From: Cunninghamella blakesleeana
Taxonomy: Eukaryota; Mucoromycota; Mucoromycetes; Mucorales; Cunninghamellaceae
Reading direction: 5' to 3'
Length of the DNA: 64,000 bases
NCBI GenBank assembly: GCA_017871115.1
Contig: JAFCIZ010000002.1
Span: forward strand, 3,927,501 to 3,991,500
In this document: positions 63,834 to 64,000 of the stretch, one piece after another
Numbering within the stretch: position 1 is the stretch's first letter
Layout of the letters: each line of letters begins with the position of its first letter
Position numbers and translations under genes: made by a program
The notes under the pieces: model-generated
Seen by the model: the letters and a program-made list of their open reading frames with translations, nothing else
Databases searched by the model: none
What the model was told of the DNA's origin: nothing

Positions 63834-64000
63834 ACAATTCCAATAAAATAAAAATTATAATATAATCATAATAAAAATGTATTTTATTTTATACAATTAT
63901 TTATTTTTATTTAATTAGATATTAAAAATTAAAAACTAAAACTAAAAATAAAATATTAAAATTGATTATGAATGCCAAGGACACGGAAAATCAACCAAAC

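Overview
The window looks like nuclear DNA of an early-diverging filamentous fungus, most likely Mucoromycota and plausibly Mucorales. It is very AT-rich, with genes broken by many short GT-AG introns (mostly 50-120 bp), long Asn/Ser/Gln homopolymers, a CotH-family protein, a CstF-50 homologue, and a BRAT1-like HEAT protein that I know mainly from animals. The species cannot be named from sequence alone. The gene models below were assembled by hand, by joining exons at GT-AG sites and checking that reading phase and family sequence stay continuous.

Layout. 1-4020 is accessory DNA: the 3'-truncated (by the window edge), nonsense-interrupted gene of a protein-primed family B DNA polymerase; a secreted papain-fold protein whose catalytic Cys is Ser; a 16/17-bp minisatellite; and a 222-bp inverted-repeat element. 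4032-7848 holds a sphingolipid delta-4 desaturase and CstF-50. 10151-14269 holds a prolyl-4-hydroxylase-like dioxygenase and a forkhead factor. 14826-21215 holds a BRAT1-like HEAT protein and O-acetylhomoserine sulfhydrylase. 22480-29762 holds a SUR7/PalI-like protein, RPB10, an orphan protein, HMG-CoA lyase and the tRNA endonuclease subunit Sen2. 30132-37423 holds a tRNA-Gln gene with a very young Ty3/gypsy-type LTR retrotransposon inserted 8-11 bp upstream of its 5' end. 38467-63833 holds an FHA-RING E3 ligase, a PRCC homologue, AP-1 mu, a Ppn2-like metallophosphatase, a CotH protein, ATG4, MED9 (divergent from a peroxisomal CMD-fold protein), an allantoate-permease-type transporter, beta-adaptin, and an RRM protein.

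How they fit together. Most genes are single-copy housekeeping functions: RNA 3'-end processing and transcription (CstF-50, RPB10, MED9, possibly BRAT1 with Integrator), tRNA splicing (Sen2), vesicle traffic (two AP-1 subunits), autophagy (ATG4), sulfur assimilation, leucine catabolism and sphingolipid synthesis. There is no operon-like organisation.

Most unusual signals: (i) the left-edge polymerase frame, carrying four in-frame TAA/TAG codons but no frameshift, next to a silicatein-like Ser-substituted papain homologue; (ii) a complete -1 frameshift signal in the retrotransposon (GGGAAAA, 6-nt spacer, predicted H-type pseudoknot); (iii) a separate integrase frame, with poly(A) tracts directly after both the RNase H and integrase stops; (iv) insertion of the element at a Pol III gene.
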